Under the pieces are notes generated by a model. The model searched no databases. It was not told the origin of the DNA and worked only from the letters and a program-made list of their open reading frames with translations. A program made the translations under genes and the position numbers. From Nissolia schottii (lineage: Eukaryota; Streptophyta; Magnoliopsida; Fabales; Fabaceae), in assembly GCA_003254905.1 (NCBI GenBank), contig QANU01008669.1:15321-79320 (forward strand): DNA of 64,000 nucleotides, in the 5' to 3' direction. Shown here in pieces: positions 12,026-24,456 of the stretch. Position 1 is the stretch's first letter; each line of letters starts with the position of its first letter.

Positions 12026-13300
12026 CCTCTTCTTGCTAGAGCCATAAACCCACCAAAATTAGCTATCTGAAATTGGGTGGTTTGGTTCCCTAGGTACACT
12101 GATCCTTGACTGGAAGTTATTTGAAGGTTGGGAAAGTCCCTCTTCCTGTGACCTTCCTGGCCACACTCATATCATCTTGAAGTGCCTAATCGACAATGTC
12201 CACAGTGACGCTTTTCGCAGGTTGGGCAACTGCGAAAGGAGGGTGTCTTCCCTAAGGTCTGCGCCCCAAACTATTGACTGCCTCTGTTCTGTACTGTAGT
12301 GGTTGGACGTGCCATAGTGGGTGCTGAGAAAGCAACTCTCCCGAGAATAGTTTGCTGAGGACTCTGCAAGTTTGAGCCCTTTCGTGTACTAAAGCTTGTG
12401 AAGGCACCTTTCTGCTTAGCCTTCTTTTCTTTGTTGGAGGCCCTCTGAGCAATTAGACTGGTTTCTATGCGGATAACGACTTTTACTATCTCCGAGTATG
12501 ATGCCATGTTCACCGGTGCAGACAACCCAACCTAGTACTGAATGCCTCGTACAATCCATCAGACTTTATTTCAGTCTATCATCAACAACTAGTTAGAAGC
12601 CTAACTAAGATAGGTGAAGCATTCATCATACTCCACTACTGTCATTCTTAGGGTAAGCTTTAACTGGAGGAACTCATCTACCAACTAGTCCATGATGCTG
12701 GTGGGGATGAACCTCTCACGGAGCTTGGTTGAGAACTCCTCCTAATAAAGCGATGGCTTGTCCTCACCCTTGTTCTTCTTTCGACCACTTAACCATCATG
12801 TCGTGTAGCTAGTCAATTGGTATCCTGCCAATTTCATTGCTTTGGAGGAAGAGACATGGAACATCTTTGTCATCTGCTCAATTTGAAAGAGGAACTCTAG
12901 CTGGTTTTCAACTGAGTATTGACACCGAAATTGGAGGATGCAGGTTTCAAAAGTGACCGACTATAGCGACATCTGAAGGAACAACAAATGTATGCTAGAA
13001 TAGGCCATGTCTACAACTACGTGAGCCATCTGGGTCATGGCCCTTTTTCAAGTTTTTCAGTCGAGCACTATCGTCCGAGGTGGAGCTATTACGAGGTAGC
13101 TTGTGTATGATGATATCCTGAGGGGTGTAACCAAGAGCTTGTTAAATAGGAGTATTTAAAAGGATACTGACTCTTGATTGATGATTTACTTTTCTAAACG
13201 ATTTTAGGTACCACTGCATTTTGCACAAATGGGTGCGCTTCCATTCACACAGTTGCAGCATTACTTGAAGTCCATATGCTCCAGATGACTAAGGGAAACC
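12026..13300 (-). pseudogene. Ty3/gypsy gag remnant
   Basis: The minus-strand segment 12271-12525 reads 'ASYSEIVKVVIRIETSLIAQ' followed by a basic linker, then a zinc-knuckle region: CPTC encoded at 12217-12228 and CGQEGH at 12148-12165. This is the gag C-terminus of Tekay-like chromoviruses. Upstream, 12540-13300 keeps fragments of the capsid region broken by stops. A stop lies between the two cysteine clusters. Gag would form the virus-like particle that packages element RNA; this copy cannot. Confidence 0.8.
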
Positions 13301-13303
13301 TAT

Positions 13304-13316
13304 GGCTCTAATACCA
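13304..13316 (-). other. Primer-binding site (initiator-Met tRNA type)
   Basis: Minus strand reads TGGTATTAGAGCC, one mismatch from the common plant TGGTATCAGAGCC, three bases downstream of the LTR end at 13320. It fixes LTR1 sense orientation as TGTAACATCC...GGGTGTNACA. Confidence 0.8.
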
Positions 13317-13319
13317 CTT

Positions 13320-16300
13320 TGTCACACCCCAACGTGGACGTTACTGTACGTAGGATGAAAGACCCCTACTTACGTTTTACGCTATAGTCGTAAACATTGC
13401 TTATAGGGTTATTGTCTGCTTTGGTTGGCATTACTTGTAGTCGCTATACGTTGGAAAATATATCCCTTTACGAAAGTATGGCCCGGTTTAAAACTTTTTC
13501 ATACATATCCTTAGTTGTAAGTAGGAGCCGTGCGTAAATGAAAATATAGTGTAAACGGGTTAAGCCTCACGACGTATTTATCGTCTTTTGAGAAACTTAG
13601 AATTCACTATAGCAAGCAAACAATGAAAATCACTACAACATAATCGGTCCCTTATAGATAAGTTAGTTAATAATTTACATAGTGTATACAATTCCGTAGT
13701 TTCACATACAACATAATAGAAAAGGGTCGCTAGCGGCGAATAGTAAGGACTGATAGAGTACTACCCATTGAGTCCATACAAAATGTCACCGTAGACTATG
13801 CTACCGCTCTGTTACCGATCTCCCTCAGGTTTTCGTTCGGGTCTTCTTCCTCTTCTGAATCTAGCTCCATGGGGTCCTCTTCGTCCGAATCCTCGCTGGT
13901 GGATGCTGGAGAGTCCAGGACTGGAGAGTCGTCGTCTTCCTCCACCTCTTGAGTGATCTTAGTGATTGAGGGCAAATTTCGGTGTGCTGTGGAGGGTCCT
14001 GCCTCAGCGTCATGAATACGAGGGGCAAGGTGACGTCTGAAGAAAAGGTTAACCCTCTTCCTCGATCCACAACAATAAAAGTGCAGCCGTAAGGAAGGTG
14101 GCAAGGAGTTCAGGTCCACCTCAACGTCCTTATCATACAGTGGAGGCTCCTCGTTGTCCTTGTCCAAGACAATCGGAGTGGTAGGCGTGGATCCCAGGCC
14201 ACTAGTAGGTAAGCAGTTCCATACTCCTGTAGTAACCCTGATGTGGGAATCAAACGGTGAAATCCTACATCGCAACTGTGCCAGATCTGTCGGTGAAGCG
14301 CTCATCGTTGTCATGTGGCATCACAAGTGAGTGGGGATGAGAACTATGCGTTCTCAGTGGGCAACTATATGGTCACTAATGTTCTTTAGCTCAGTTATGA
14401 TCCAGGCCGCTCAGGAGTTCTCTAAGTTTTATGCCATCTACATTCCATAGTTCATTTTTAATCTTTCTATTCCTGAACAGCTTTATCTAAGTTACTACAT
14501 GTAAGGGGACAATCTAATCTTTACCCTAGTTATTGGGGAATCTTCTACCGTGCTCATTAATCATTAATCGTTCAATGCCTAAGGTACTTTAGGTTTATCT
14601 TAGGGCCATCGGACCGGGTCCTCTTGCCATACGTGATATAGATATACATATATATAAATATATACACAGGCATACATTCACAATCCATGCATCAAGGGCT
14701 TGGGGTTTCTATTACACGCCCTAAGACTGCGTCCTTTTCGTTACTTTTCTTGTCCATCATTCTCCTTTGTAGTCTGTGGGACTGTCGTCCCCATTCGGCT
14801 ATAACCCATTTACTATTCTGTATTGTTGACGACCGGGCAACGCTCCTTTCCTGAGTGGTAGCTAATCGCGACTGCTCGAAAGCATCCTTCATCAAACGAG
14901 GATAAGGGGTGACCATCCGGCATGATGGATGGTGAGGGGTTGCCATAGCGGCATCACTAGGAGTGGACTCGTTTCATTCATGACATTCTCTTTAACTTGA
15001 TCTTTGCACGCCCCTTACTGGCGGCCTTAACTTTCATTCTGTTGACATAACTTTACTTTCTGTTTTTTCTTCATCTTTAAATCTGGACAAAGCCCGCGTT
15101 CAGGTCTAAGCCTGTGTTCTTGATCGTGGGACCAGTTTATCTTGCTAAACTGGTAGGGGCTTGTTAGTTGTGACGTGCCAAGAGAGGGGTTCCCTATTAC
15201 GTATCTATATACTTTTTTCCAAGGTATGCTGAGCCCTCTGCGGCCGGGACCTTCTTAAGAAATCTCATGGTTTCCAAGGGTTCAATTATGATCTTTGGTT
15301 AGGATTAGGCGATAAGATTCTAGTGATCTAGGATTGTCCTACACCTAGCGACAACTAAGTCCTCATGATGCATGACAACGTAAGTAAAGCTCATGACATG
15401 TACCGCTCATACATATACATAAGGAAAACTTAACACTGGAGGCCAAAACCCTAAGTCATTCGAATGGCACTGGGTTCTTGCTCTTGAGATGGTGCAAGGA
15501 GATGGGTCATCTGAATGACCTATGAATGGTCATTCGAATGATTTTAGCCTTATCTTTTTATTCGAAATAGTGGAGCTTCATTCGAATGACCAAAGCGTTG
15601 ACATTCGAATGACTTACTTCTGTGACCTCTAAAATGCTAGTTTGCACGATTCATTCGAATAACCCTAGGATGCTCATTCGAATGACCCATGCCCTGGGCC
15701 CTAAATTTTAAAAATCCTTCGTGGTTCAGTCGAATGACCTTGGCAGGGGTCATTCGAATGACCACTAACCTGTAAGAGGTTTTGATGGTTTTGGTTGCCT
15801 CCTATCCATGTACCACCCCTTTTAATTTACAAAACAACACAAACAACTCACATTGATCACCAATAGGTGATTTAGACCTAACTTCCCACCTTCTAGAGGA
15901 TTTTTAGATGGAGGGATGGTTGAGGAGAAGTTTCCTCCAAGTATGCTTGAAGTTTCTTTTCCAAGCCAGGGACCACCTCCTCCAAGGAAAAATTGATGAT
16001 GGTGGCTCATGGTTTATGTGGTCTTTTGGGAGAACAATGATGAGTTTTTCTTGGTGCTTTATAGCAGGGAATGAAGGAATGGAAATGATGGTGTATGGCC
16101 TTGTGGTGTTCAGGGAAATAGCAATAAAGCTTTAAGCTTTACTTGACAAGAATGGTGGACTACTTTGGTGGCTTCGATCTTTGGTTCTCCTAGAAAGAAA
16201 ATGAAGAGAAAGAGATGATGAGAAATAGGAGTGAGAGCTGCTGATGGTGTTCAATAACTGAGGGAAATTATAGGGAAAATTTGAGTGAAAATGAATTGAG

Positions 16301-16934
16301 TGTAATGATGAGTGAATAGTGGAAAGTATGGCTCATGGTAAGGTGATGGTAAGTATGTAAGAGAGTTGGTGGTGGGGGTATGGTGATGTGATCACATGAC
16401 TGATTGGGGAGAATTTCTCTAAAAATTTATCCTGTGTTCAGTCGTGTTTGGTCGTTAACTGTCCGGTTACGTGCATGTACACGTGCGCGAAAAATTAACA
16501 GACAACGTGGAAATTATCTAAACAAAATGGTGCATTTACTGAGCACTTAAAATAAGGGAATTGGAATTTACCTAGGATATTCTAAATTTTCCCTAGTAAG
16601 AAATGTATCTTTACAGATACTACCGGTACGTGCTTAATTTTCGGTACGATAAAAAATTGTTACGAAAATTATTTAAACAAGGAAGTATAGTCCACGAACA
16701 AATTCCAAGAAGGTTTTTAATTTAATTTACGGTACTGTCTACCCATATATTGATCCTGGTAAAGATCGAAAATCTGTCCGGATTGGGTAAATCTCCACGG
16801 GATCTCAAAACCCTAATTTGGGCGAGATTTTTGACGGGTTAAGCGCGACCGTCTAATTCTCTTGTCTTTACTTTAATCGGATCGTAATTATTTACTTGAA
16901 AGATTTTCATAAGAGAAAAATCTGAGATGTTACA
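13320..16934 (-). mobile_element. LTR1 abutting the PBS, probable 5' LTR of the gag-pol element
   Basis: Runs from 'tgtcacaccccaacg' (13320) to 'tctgagatgttaca' (16934), 3615 bp. It shares family landmarks with the other copies ('gagaactatgcgttctcagtg' region near 14340, 'ccaggccgctcagg' near 14403). Flanks CACTT and TAGGA do not match, so it is not a simple solo insertion; adjacency to the PBS favours a genuine 5' LTR. The pol block, however, ends at an LTR2-type block, so ownership is not fully resolved. A minus-strand acidic open frame (13796-14314) lies inside and is not recognised. Confidence 0.65.
15455..15760. repeat. LTR1 motif slot: TCATTCGAATGA palindromes
   Basis: About ten copies of cattcgaatg or one-base variants in 300 bp, in the slot that holds GCTCAGCG motifs in the 55514 copy. 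Confidence 0.9.
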
Positions 16935-18046
16935 TAGGACTACTGTCCCTATGAAAGCTTTGACGTGGCATATAATGCTCATGCGCAAAATAAGTAAATA
17001 ACTAATTTTATAAATAAAATTTAATTACATCTGGTTTGAAATAAATACTAGAGTAACAGTTAATTGTATGCGAATTGGGATCCTACATAAGTATTCTTGA
17101 GCATATCTAACAAATAAATAAATCTTGGTAAACTCTACTACAAAACGGAGCTTACCACTGACACTAGACCTCGTGACTACTAGACAAGGGGACGTTCTCA
17201 CCTTCCTCTACTGTATCTGAAAACAATAAGAAGGAAGAGTAAGTTGTCAACTCAGTGGTGGGTATTTCAGTATCACTCACATAACAAATATTGTATGTAT
17301 TACAATTTATATATCTGGGCAATAAATAATACATATTAAAGCAAGTTGGATAGTAATTGTTGAAAAGTAAATCTGTTTCTGTTTGTAGCGTGTGTGCCCT
17401 CCTCTAGCAGGAGGCGCGAGGAGAGATGCCCCTTGATCCTCAATTCAAGGGAGTGCGAGCTCAACCTTGCTACGCTAGGATAAATCCTTGCGGTTCTGGG
17501 TATGTTGGAACTTGGATATTGGATCTCTAAGGGTATGTATACCCTTAAGCTGTGGGGAAGCTGACTACATATGATACTAAATATAATTGTGGGGTTGTTG
17601 ACTCCATATGATATTAGATGCTGACTCCATATGATACTGAATATAACTATGGGGACACTAACCCCATATAATATTGAATATATGTATTGAGTTGAGTCCT
17701 CTATCCTAAGGCTTACTATTAATGAAGTCTTTTAATTTTGGTGAGCTAGACTGATTATCGAAGTTATTAGATACTAAGCCTACTGTTTTATGGAAGATAG
17801 CATCCTAGTCAATTTATTCTTTAGTGTAGTTGTCTTGTTACTTGTTTGAAACTAAGGACTATGATCCTGGGCTTAGGGAGTTCCTATAAAAGAAAGGTCA
17901 CAGCGGATAGCTTAAGTACCAAGTCTTTCCTTAGTCAGAACCTTTCCTTACCTTGACCCCTTCCTTAACCAGAGTCTTTATTACGGCCTGTTATGTAAGC
18001 CTAACCAAAAAATTCTAAATATTTCATCATGTTCTCATAGCATTGA
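16935..18046 (-). mobile_element. LTR2-type segment, interrupted copy
   Basis: 16935-17290 resembles 28330-28640 ('ctactacaaa.cggagct', 'gtaagttgtcaactcagt'). 17970-18046 matches 5675-5745. It contains short direct repeats near 17560-17700 ('gactccatatgatactaaat' variants). No coding sequence seen. Confidence 0.55.
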
Positions 18047-21000
18047 TGAAACACCCTAGCTAGCTAGTTTACGCTTAAGTTACAAGCTTGCTTACTAACT
18101 TGTTATCTACTTTGGTGGGGATAATACTTAGTCTCACTTATGCGTTAAAAATATGGTTACCCAAAATATGGACCAATTTGAATTTTTCTTTATGAGTATC
18201 ATAATGTAAAGTATGAGCCTTGTTCACGTTATATCATATAGCGTAAGCGATGATGTAGAAAACCTGTCGAGTGTTAGCTAGACAAATTCACATTTATAAC
18301 ACACATCAACAAGTGGTCCATGTCATAACTTCACAGAACAATTACACTTATAGTATCATAGAGGTTCCATAGAAATATATATTATCATATTACAAAACAT
18401 AGACTTAGTTCTCTAAGATTAGCATAGCCTATTCCAGTCTAATATCGGCCATTCAGCTCCTCGTTTGCCTCCTCTGGATAATGCTCCATCGAGGTGCCTG
18501 CTCCTTGTTCAATGTCTGACCCTGAAGCCACAAATGAATGGGGTGAGAATATTGCATTCTCAGCGGGAAACCTTGGGTTCTGGGGAGTTTCCTTATTCTC
18601 ATTTATGCTTCAGGCTGCTCAGGGGTTTCTAGGTGTTACATTTATACTATATTCGTACTAGTTATTATGATCCATACTAAGTCTGAGCAGCTTTATCTTG
18701 TTGACTAGGTGATCGGGGAACCTATTCTTCATTATCTAAGTCATTTGTTCTCTAGTCTAATCCTTAGGCCACATACATATTAAGCTTCAGCTTGCGTCCA
18801 CTTATAACAGCTTCTGCTCACATCCACCTATGTACAGTTGTATATCACTTAGAGCACTTACTCAAGTCCACCTCCCTTGCAACTATTGCAACTGTGGCCA
18901 TACAGCTGCAACCTACTTCTATTCCTATACTGTTGATGACCATGCAGCGCTTAACCTGAATGGTCTTTGTACCATGAGTCAATCGTTAATCAACATCGGA
19001 ATAACCATCTTTATCCTAGAATGGCGAGGGGACGGCCCTATCGACGCAACTAGGAAAGATACATTTGTCCCGTTAGCATGCCCTATCGACGCTACCAGGG
19101 GAGCTTTCCACTTCTGGCATGCCCTATCGATGCTACCAACAGTGTACTTATCATCCTCATTATTATTAGGGACTTAGTGATGTCATGCCCTAGGGGTCTT
19201 TTCCATTCCTGTCGTTTCATTAGTTCAGTTCCACAGTTCATAGTTCAGTCCAACAGTTCACATAGCATAACATAGTTCAACATTGCATAACAGATAATTT
19301 GCTTCGAAAAATTAGCAGATTCATGGATAATTGCAAGTAGTTTTAAAAGCTTTGTTTAAGAGAGTCCTGTAGACCTCATAGGTCAAGGACAAAAGAATAC
19401 TAAGTTCCATGTTTGAGATTCTAACATTCAGCCAGGCCGTTTAGCGCAAGGCAACTCAGCGGGCCGCTCAGTGTGACCTGACGAATTTCAGCCCTCAATT
19501 TGTGCAATTTTCCATGTCCTGCAAGGTTTTTTGTTCCAATTCCTTAAGAATATTTCGTTTAACATTCCTCATGAATTTTTGGCTATATAAAAGACATAAT
19601 CTCATGTTCCAAATCATTTCTTAAACTAAGGCGAGGCAAACATAAATCCAACATAGTTCTAGAAATCACACAATACGCATCCGCTTTCTGTCAGAAATTA
19701 TTGATCATAAATCGGAGGGGTCCAAGACCTTACCCCAAGGTTTTTGATAGCCCTAAGATCATTTTTCATGCTTAGAAATTCATATTTTAATTCCAACTTC
19801 ACGAAATCTCTATTTTGCCCTTTTGCCCAAAACTGCCATTTCACCCCTGTAAACGCCCTGTTTTCTTTGAAATTTTAGTTCTCAAAAACCCGATGGACTT
19901 AAGGCTTTCTCTTAAGGTTTTTGATAGTTCTAAACCCATATTTTCTTAAAATAAACCCAGTTTTTCAGTCCCAAAACTTGAAATTCCCGTTTTGCCCTTG
20001 TTTCCCGAAAACCCAGTTTTTTGTTTTTTACTGAGAATTTCATTAGGGACTCCAAAAATCATAATACTTGACATCCCCACTCAATTTTTCGCGTAGAAAT
20101 AAAAAATAATATTAGTTTTTCATGATAAAAATCTCAACATACAGTTCCTTTCAAAAACGTGTCATAGCCCTAATTTCAGCTTAGGCTTTTCTAACTTCTG
20201 ACAGAATCACAGACAGCACCAGCAAATTCAGACAATTATCAACAACACATAAATACAGTCATGCTCACATACAACATCCTAACCGCATATATTATCTAAC
20301 ATAAAACCACATAGACAATGATAAGTCGTTTACCTACTTGGAGACTAATTCTTCACAGGCCTGCAGAAACTCTGAAAGTCTTGTGACCGATGTTCCTGGC
20401 TATCGTAGTGATTCTTCAAGGTGATGGATGAAAGTTTTTGCTTAAAGAAATGGAGAATATTTTTTAGAGAGGAGATTATGGAGAGTTAGGGTTTAGGTCA
20501 GGCAGAAAACTATTATATCTACATTTTGGCGCAGTAACGGCAGAGTGTACAAAGCGGCAGAGTTTCACCTACCTTTTCCCATGTCTTCAATTTATATGAA
20601 TCCTTGGGGTATTTATAGGCAAGGAGCACGAAATTTTTTGCCCAAAATGCCCTCTGGGGAAAATTACAATTTTACCCTTTTTATGACCTAAGCCATGACA
20701 TCATGGTGCTTAGTCACCATGATAACTCACCTTAGTCATAACTACACTAAGCCACTTGCAAGTATTCTTGGCCATGTATTCTTGATGTCTCGGCCAATTT
20801 TTGTGGCCAAGAATTAAGGGCCTCCAGCAGATCAATTTTGATTTGGTTTTGTCGTTTTCGGTCCTGTACTTTGCATATGGTTATCCGAAAAATATTCTGA
20901 TCACGTCCTTGTGATTTACTAATTTTTCTACAGAATGATTGAGGCTAATCTAAGATATTTGTGAACTTTTCTCCCATAGCCGTATCTTTTATAGATATCT

Positions 21001-21174
21001 TAGATGCATCATTGCACTCGGATGGCAAAACAGGTTCATTCTAGTGTCTGCAGAATTTCACGAAACTGAGCAGAATTTCTCCTACAAACATTTTTAACCC
21101 ACAAGCTCATGTAAGGGCTTGTTCCCCTATTTAATTTATGAAATCTTCATTAAGAGAAAAAGCAGGATGTTACA
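18047..21174 (-). mobile_element. Solo LTR1 with target duplication ATTGA/ATTCA
   Basis: Begins TGAAACACCC (18047) and ends 'agcaggatgttaca' (21174). Flanking 5-mers are ATTGA (18042-18046) and ATTCA (21175-21179). The uninterrupted homologous site at about 5742 reads 'gcattcacatagg', confirming insertion there. Internal landmarks match the other LTR1 copies. A 3-unit minisatellite lies at 19028-19140 and a GCTCAGCG slot at 19432-19480. No coding sequence. Confidence 0.85.
19028..19140. repeat. Minisatellite, core ccctatcgacgctaccag
   Basis: Three imperfect units carrying 'ccctatcgacgc.acca' inside the LTR. Confidence 0.75.
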
Positions 21175-21488
21175 ATTCACATAGGTCTCTATTTTAGTCC
21201 TAGCATATTATCTACTAAGCATGTTAAATAAACAAATAAGGATAATAATAATGATCATAAGTACAACTAACTTGATTGACGGACCACTAATGTGGCACAT
21301 CGTTGACACACTAGGATCTCCACTCACCTAGAAAGGCCTGAGACTAGCAAGCACTAACACTAGAAGCTCTGAGTGGCGTAGCGTTAACACATGGAAAGGC
21401 CAACAAGTACTGCACCATCAGAAACCAATAGAAACATAAGTGAAGGGCATTGCCATAGCGATTTAATATCGCGACGGCAATCCAGCAT
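21175..21488 (-). mobile_element. LTR2-type segment between two LTR1 insertions
   Basis: Collinear with 5743-6055 ('ggtctctattttagtcctag', 'gcatgttaaataaacaaata'). Confidence 0.75.
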
Positions 21489-21764
21489 TGTAACACCCCT
21501 ACTTTCAGTCCACGCGATCGTCGTAACACTGATTATAGGGTTGTTATCTTCATTGGTGGGGTTACTTCTAGCCCCTACTTTTGGCTTTGCAAATACTTCT
21601 TATACGAAAATAAGGACCATTTTGAAACTTTTCCTTTCCCTACTATTTATAAACTATGAGTCATGCGCGTTTAGACAGACAAGTGTATAGACATGCAAGC
21701 GATAGAGTCCCAATGGACTTAAGCGATAACTAATCTATGGGAAAATCATATAGAAGAGTTTATG

Positions 21765-21765
<1 letters not shown>

Positions 21766-21795
<30 letters not shown>
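21766..21795. repeat. (AT)n microsatellite
   Basis: About 30 bases of AT within LTR1. Confidence 0.9.
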
Positions 21796-21797
<2 letters not shown>

Positions 21798-22629
21798 ATC
21801 ATTTGGTCCATACACAGTACACAATAAGGTTATAATACATCAGTACAAATACTGCACATACTGTACATGATAGCTAATGGCCATCTTGGACCATTTACTA
21901 CTACTAATTACAAAATTGTAGTCGCCCTTTTGCGTCACGGAAAAGAGGTAGCTCCTGCTACTCCTCGGGGTCCTCCAGCTTCAAGCTCTCGAACCGTCAC
22001 CATTGCCTCGTCGTCTCCACCTGGAACCATAAAGGAGTGGGGGTGAGAACGTCACATTCTCAGTGGGGTTCTATGGACTTACCTATTCGTTTAGTTACTC
22101 AGGGGGGTCTCCAGGTGACATTATTATACCAAGTCCCTACTTGTTATTATCTATTCTAGTCCTGAGCAGCCTTATCTAGATTTCTATGTTCTCGGGGGAT
22201 TCTAATCTTTCCTTTACCTATCCTTGGCAACTTAGCATTCTCTATACTCTTACGCCATCCTCGTATCGCGTGACCTATCTAGAGGCCATCTCATGAAACC
22301 GTGGTTCCTTGACGAGGGCCTTTGCCCATACATATTCTAAACATATTCTATATACATGTCCACCATGTATCTCATGCACATATCGCATATACATATCATC
22401 AGGCTCGTGAATCACATAGGCATATCGTATTCATGTTGCACATACACATATCATCATGTTCACGTAGCATATAGACATATCATCTGCACATGAACATACC
22501 ATCATGTTCACGTATCATATAAACATATCGTTAGCACGTATCCATATCATCATGTTCACGTATCATATAGGCATATCATATTCCTGTTTCCTATATGTAT
22601 CATATGCACGAGTCATGTCCATGTATGGC

Positions 22630-22985
22630 CTATGGGATGCCTGAGGATTCCACTTGCCGAGGGCAGCGTCCTCAGTGCCATGTACATGTCGTGTCATGTC
22701 ATGTCAATATGCATGTGTGGCATGTAGCATGCCTGAGGAAATCCACTTGCCCGAGGGCAGCGTCCTCCAAATCATATTGGTGGCATATAGAACGCCTGAG
22801 GAAATCCACTCGCCCAAGGGCGGTGTCCTCCGTATCATATCATGGGGTGGCATACATAATGCCTGATTAAGTCCACTCACCCGAGGGCGGCGTCCTCTGT
22901 ATCATATCATGGGGTGGCATACAGAATGCCTGAGGAAATCCACTTGTCATATGGCAGCGTCCTCTGTATCATATCATGAGTGCAG
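22630..22985. repeat. Minisatellite, 5 units of about 62-95 bp
   Basis: Units begin near 22637, 22730, 22792, 22859 and 22926 with 'gcctgaggaaatccactt' and continue 'gagggcagcgtcctc'. The last three units also share 'gtatcatatcatgggg'. Confidence 0.85.
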
Positions 22986-23269
22986 GATGTCATGTTCATG
23001 TCGTGTTCTCATGTTCGTGTCATGTCATGTTCGCGTCATATGCATGTCATGTCATCTTATCCATGTGGCATTTCATAATACCATATACATATCAGTTTAT
23101 CCAATACATTTCGTAAGTCATAAGATCATCCACATGTCTTAACACATCATGGAACATAATTCATCTCTGTACACCATAGGGTTACATGCTTGTTAGATCT
23201 TACTGGCCCTGAGAACGTCCTGAGTACTCGGCCCTGGACCTCAGTCACTTAGTAACCTTAAGCTTCCCA

Positions 23270-23475
23270 AGCCGCTCAGCGCCCATAGGTGCTCTCAGGT
23301 CACTAGCCACACAAGGCTAGGGTTACGTGAGACCAAGGTCCAGGCCGCTCAGCACTCCCTCATGGTCGCTCAGTGGTACTTGACACTTCCCAAGTCATAG
23401 AGCAAGTTTCAAAACATTTTCCAAAGCTTTCCCCCCAGGCAGCTCAGTGCCCTGCTCGGGCCGCTTAGCGCCCTG
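23270..23475. repeat. LTR1 motif slot: CCGCTCAGCG motifs
   Basis: Variants of 'ccgctcagcg' at about 23272, 23343, 23366, 23441 and 23460. Confidence 0.8.
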
Positions 23476-23893
23476 AGCATGACTTGAGCCCAAGACTTGC
23501 TATTCTTCCTTTCTTGAAAACCATTTCTCAGGCCCACTTCTTAGGGTTTCACAGCAAGCTCCAACAATCATAAAAACACTTTCATGTACCAAGAAAACAT
23601 AACTCATCCATGGCACATAATCCTAAACTCTAGCACATATAGCACAAAGTGATCTCTTTTGACCGCACAAGCAACCCTAAGCCATCTAGGACCACCAAGA
23701 GGTAGCTCAAGCCAAATTTATCCACCAAAATCCACACCCATAACACCACCATATTCAGCCCAAACAAACATAAATCATGCAAAGATCAATAGCCCTAACA
23801 TATCTAACACATAGTCCACAGAACTCTCCTAGCAGCATCTATTGTCCTTCAAGCAGTCAAAGCTCATCAAGGAGAGAGCAAGCTTGAGATTAC

Positions 23894-24456
23894 TGATAAG
23901 TGCCCAATTTACACAATTTTGGCATATAAAAATGGCACTTATCTGTTATGTTTTTAAGCAATTATCTAATGAAGTTTCCTTATTTTGTAGGTTTTCTAAT
24001 ATATTTTGGTAGATGGATACAAGTAGTATAATTGAAGAATAATCCCATTAAAGAATGGAAGAAAAGGGCAGAATTGGAAAAGAGCTTAAAAAGGAGATTC
24101 TGGACGAAGGCATCGCTCAGCGAACAACAAGGAATCGCTCAGCGCTGAAAGATAAATCGCTCAGCAAATATACTGGTATCGGTCAGCGAAAGTACGTCGG
24201 CAAGCCACTTGCACTGGCGCCATCATTGAGCCAGCTGGAGCCAACTGGAGCCAGCCAATCACCGAGTGCCGCGTCAGCACCGCCTGCAAAAAGCTTCCGA
24301 GCATTTAATGAAGACGCGTAAAAGTATAATCGCTCAGCGATAAAGCGCCGCCGCCCAGCGATTAAGGCTGAATCGCTCAGCGAAGGGACCAAAACCGCTG
24401 AGCGACAGACCCCAAATTTTGCCTATAAATAGAGGAGGCCGAGACCACTTCGATTG
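23894..24456. mobile_element. 563-bp insert in LTR1 with ATTAC target duplication
   Basis: Begins 'tgataagtgcccaattt' (23894) and ends 'accacttcgattg' (24456). ATTAC flanks both sides (23889-23893, 24457-24461), and LTR1 text resumes exactly at the right side ('gattacccacc', compare 3530 and 31855). It carries about eight GCTCAGCG motifs (24110-24405) and a TATA-like 'cctataaatag' at 24422, about 30 bases before its right end. It resembles the U3 part of a legume LTR lacking R-U5. A short open frame (24055-24321) is motif read-through, not a gene. Confidence 0.6.

Noticed and set aside
12026..12060. Second primer-binding site (text 'tagagccata' after the plus-oriented LTR)
   Set aside because: Only about ten bases agree with the PBS seen at 13304, and what follows is minus-strand gag; coincidence is likelier.
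13796..14314. 172-codon acidic frame as a real gene
   Set aside because: It sits inside an LTR1 copy at a place where other copies have no open frame; composition is Asp/Glu/Ser low complexity.
22630..22985. CRISPR-like array
   Set aside because: Unit plus spacer similarity, irregular length and plant LTR context show a minisatellite; CRISPR does not occur in plant nuclear DNA.
24055..24321. 88-codon open frame
   Set aside because: It reads through GCTCAGCG motifs of an LTR-like insert; no protein features.
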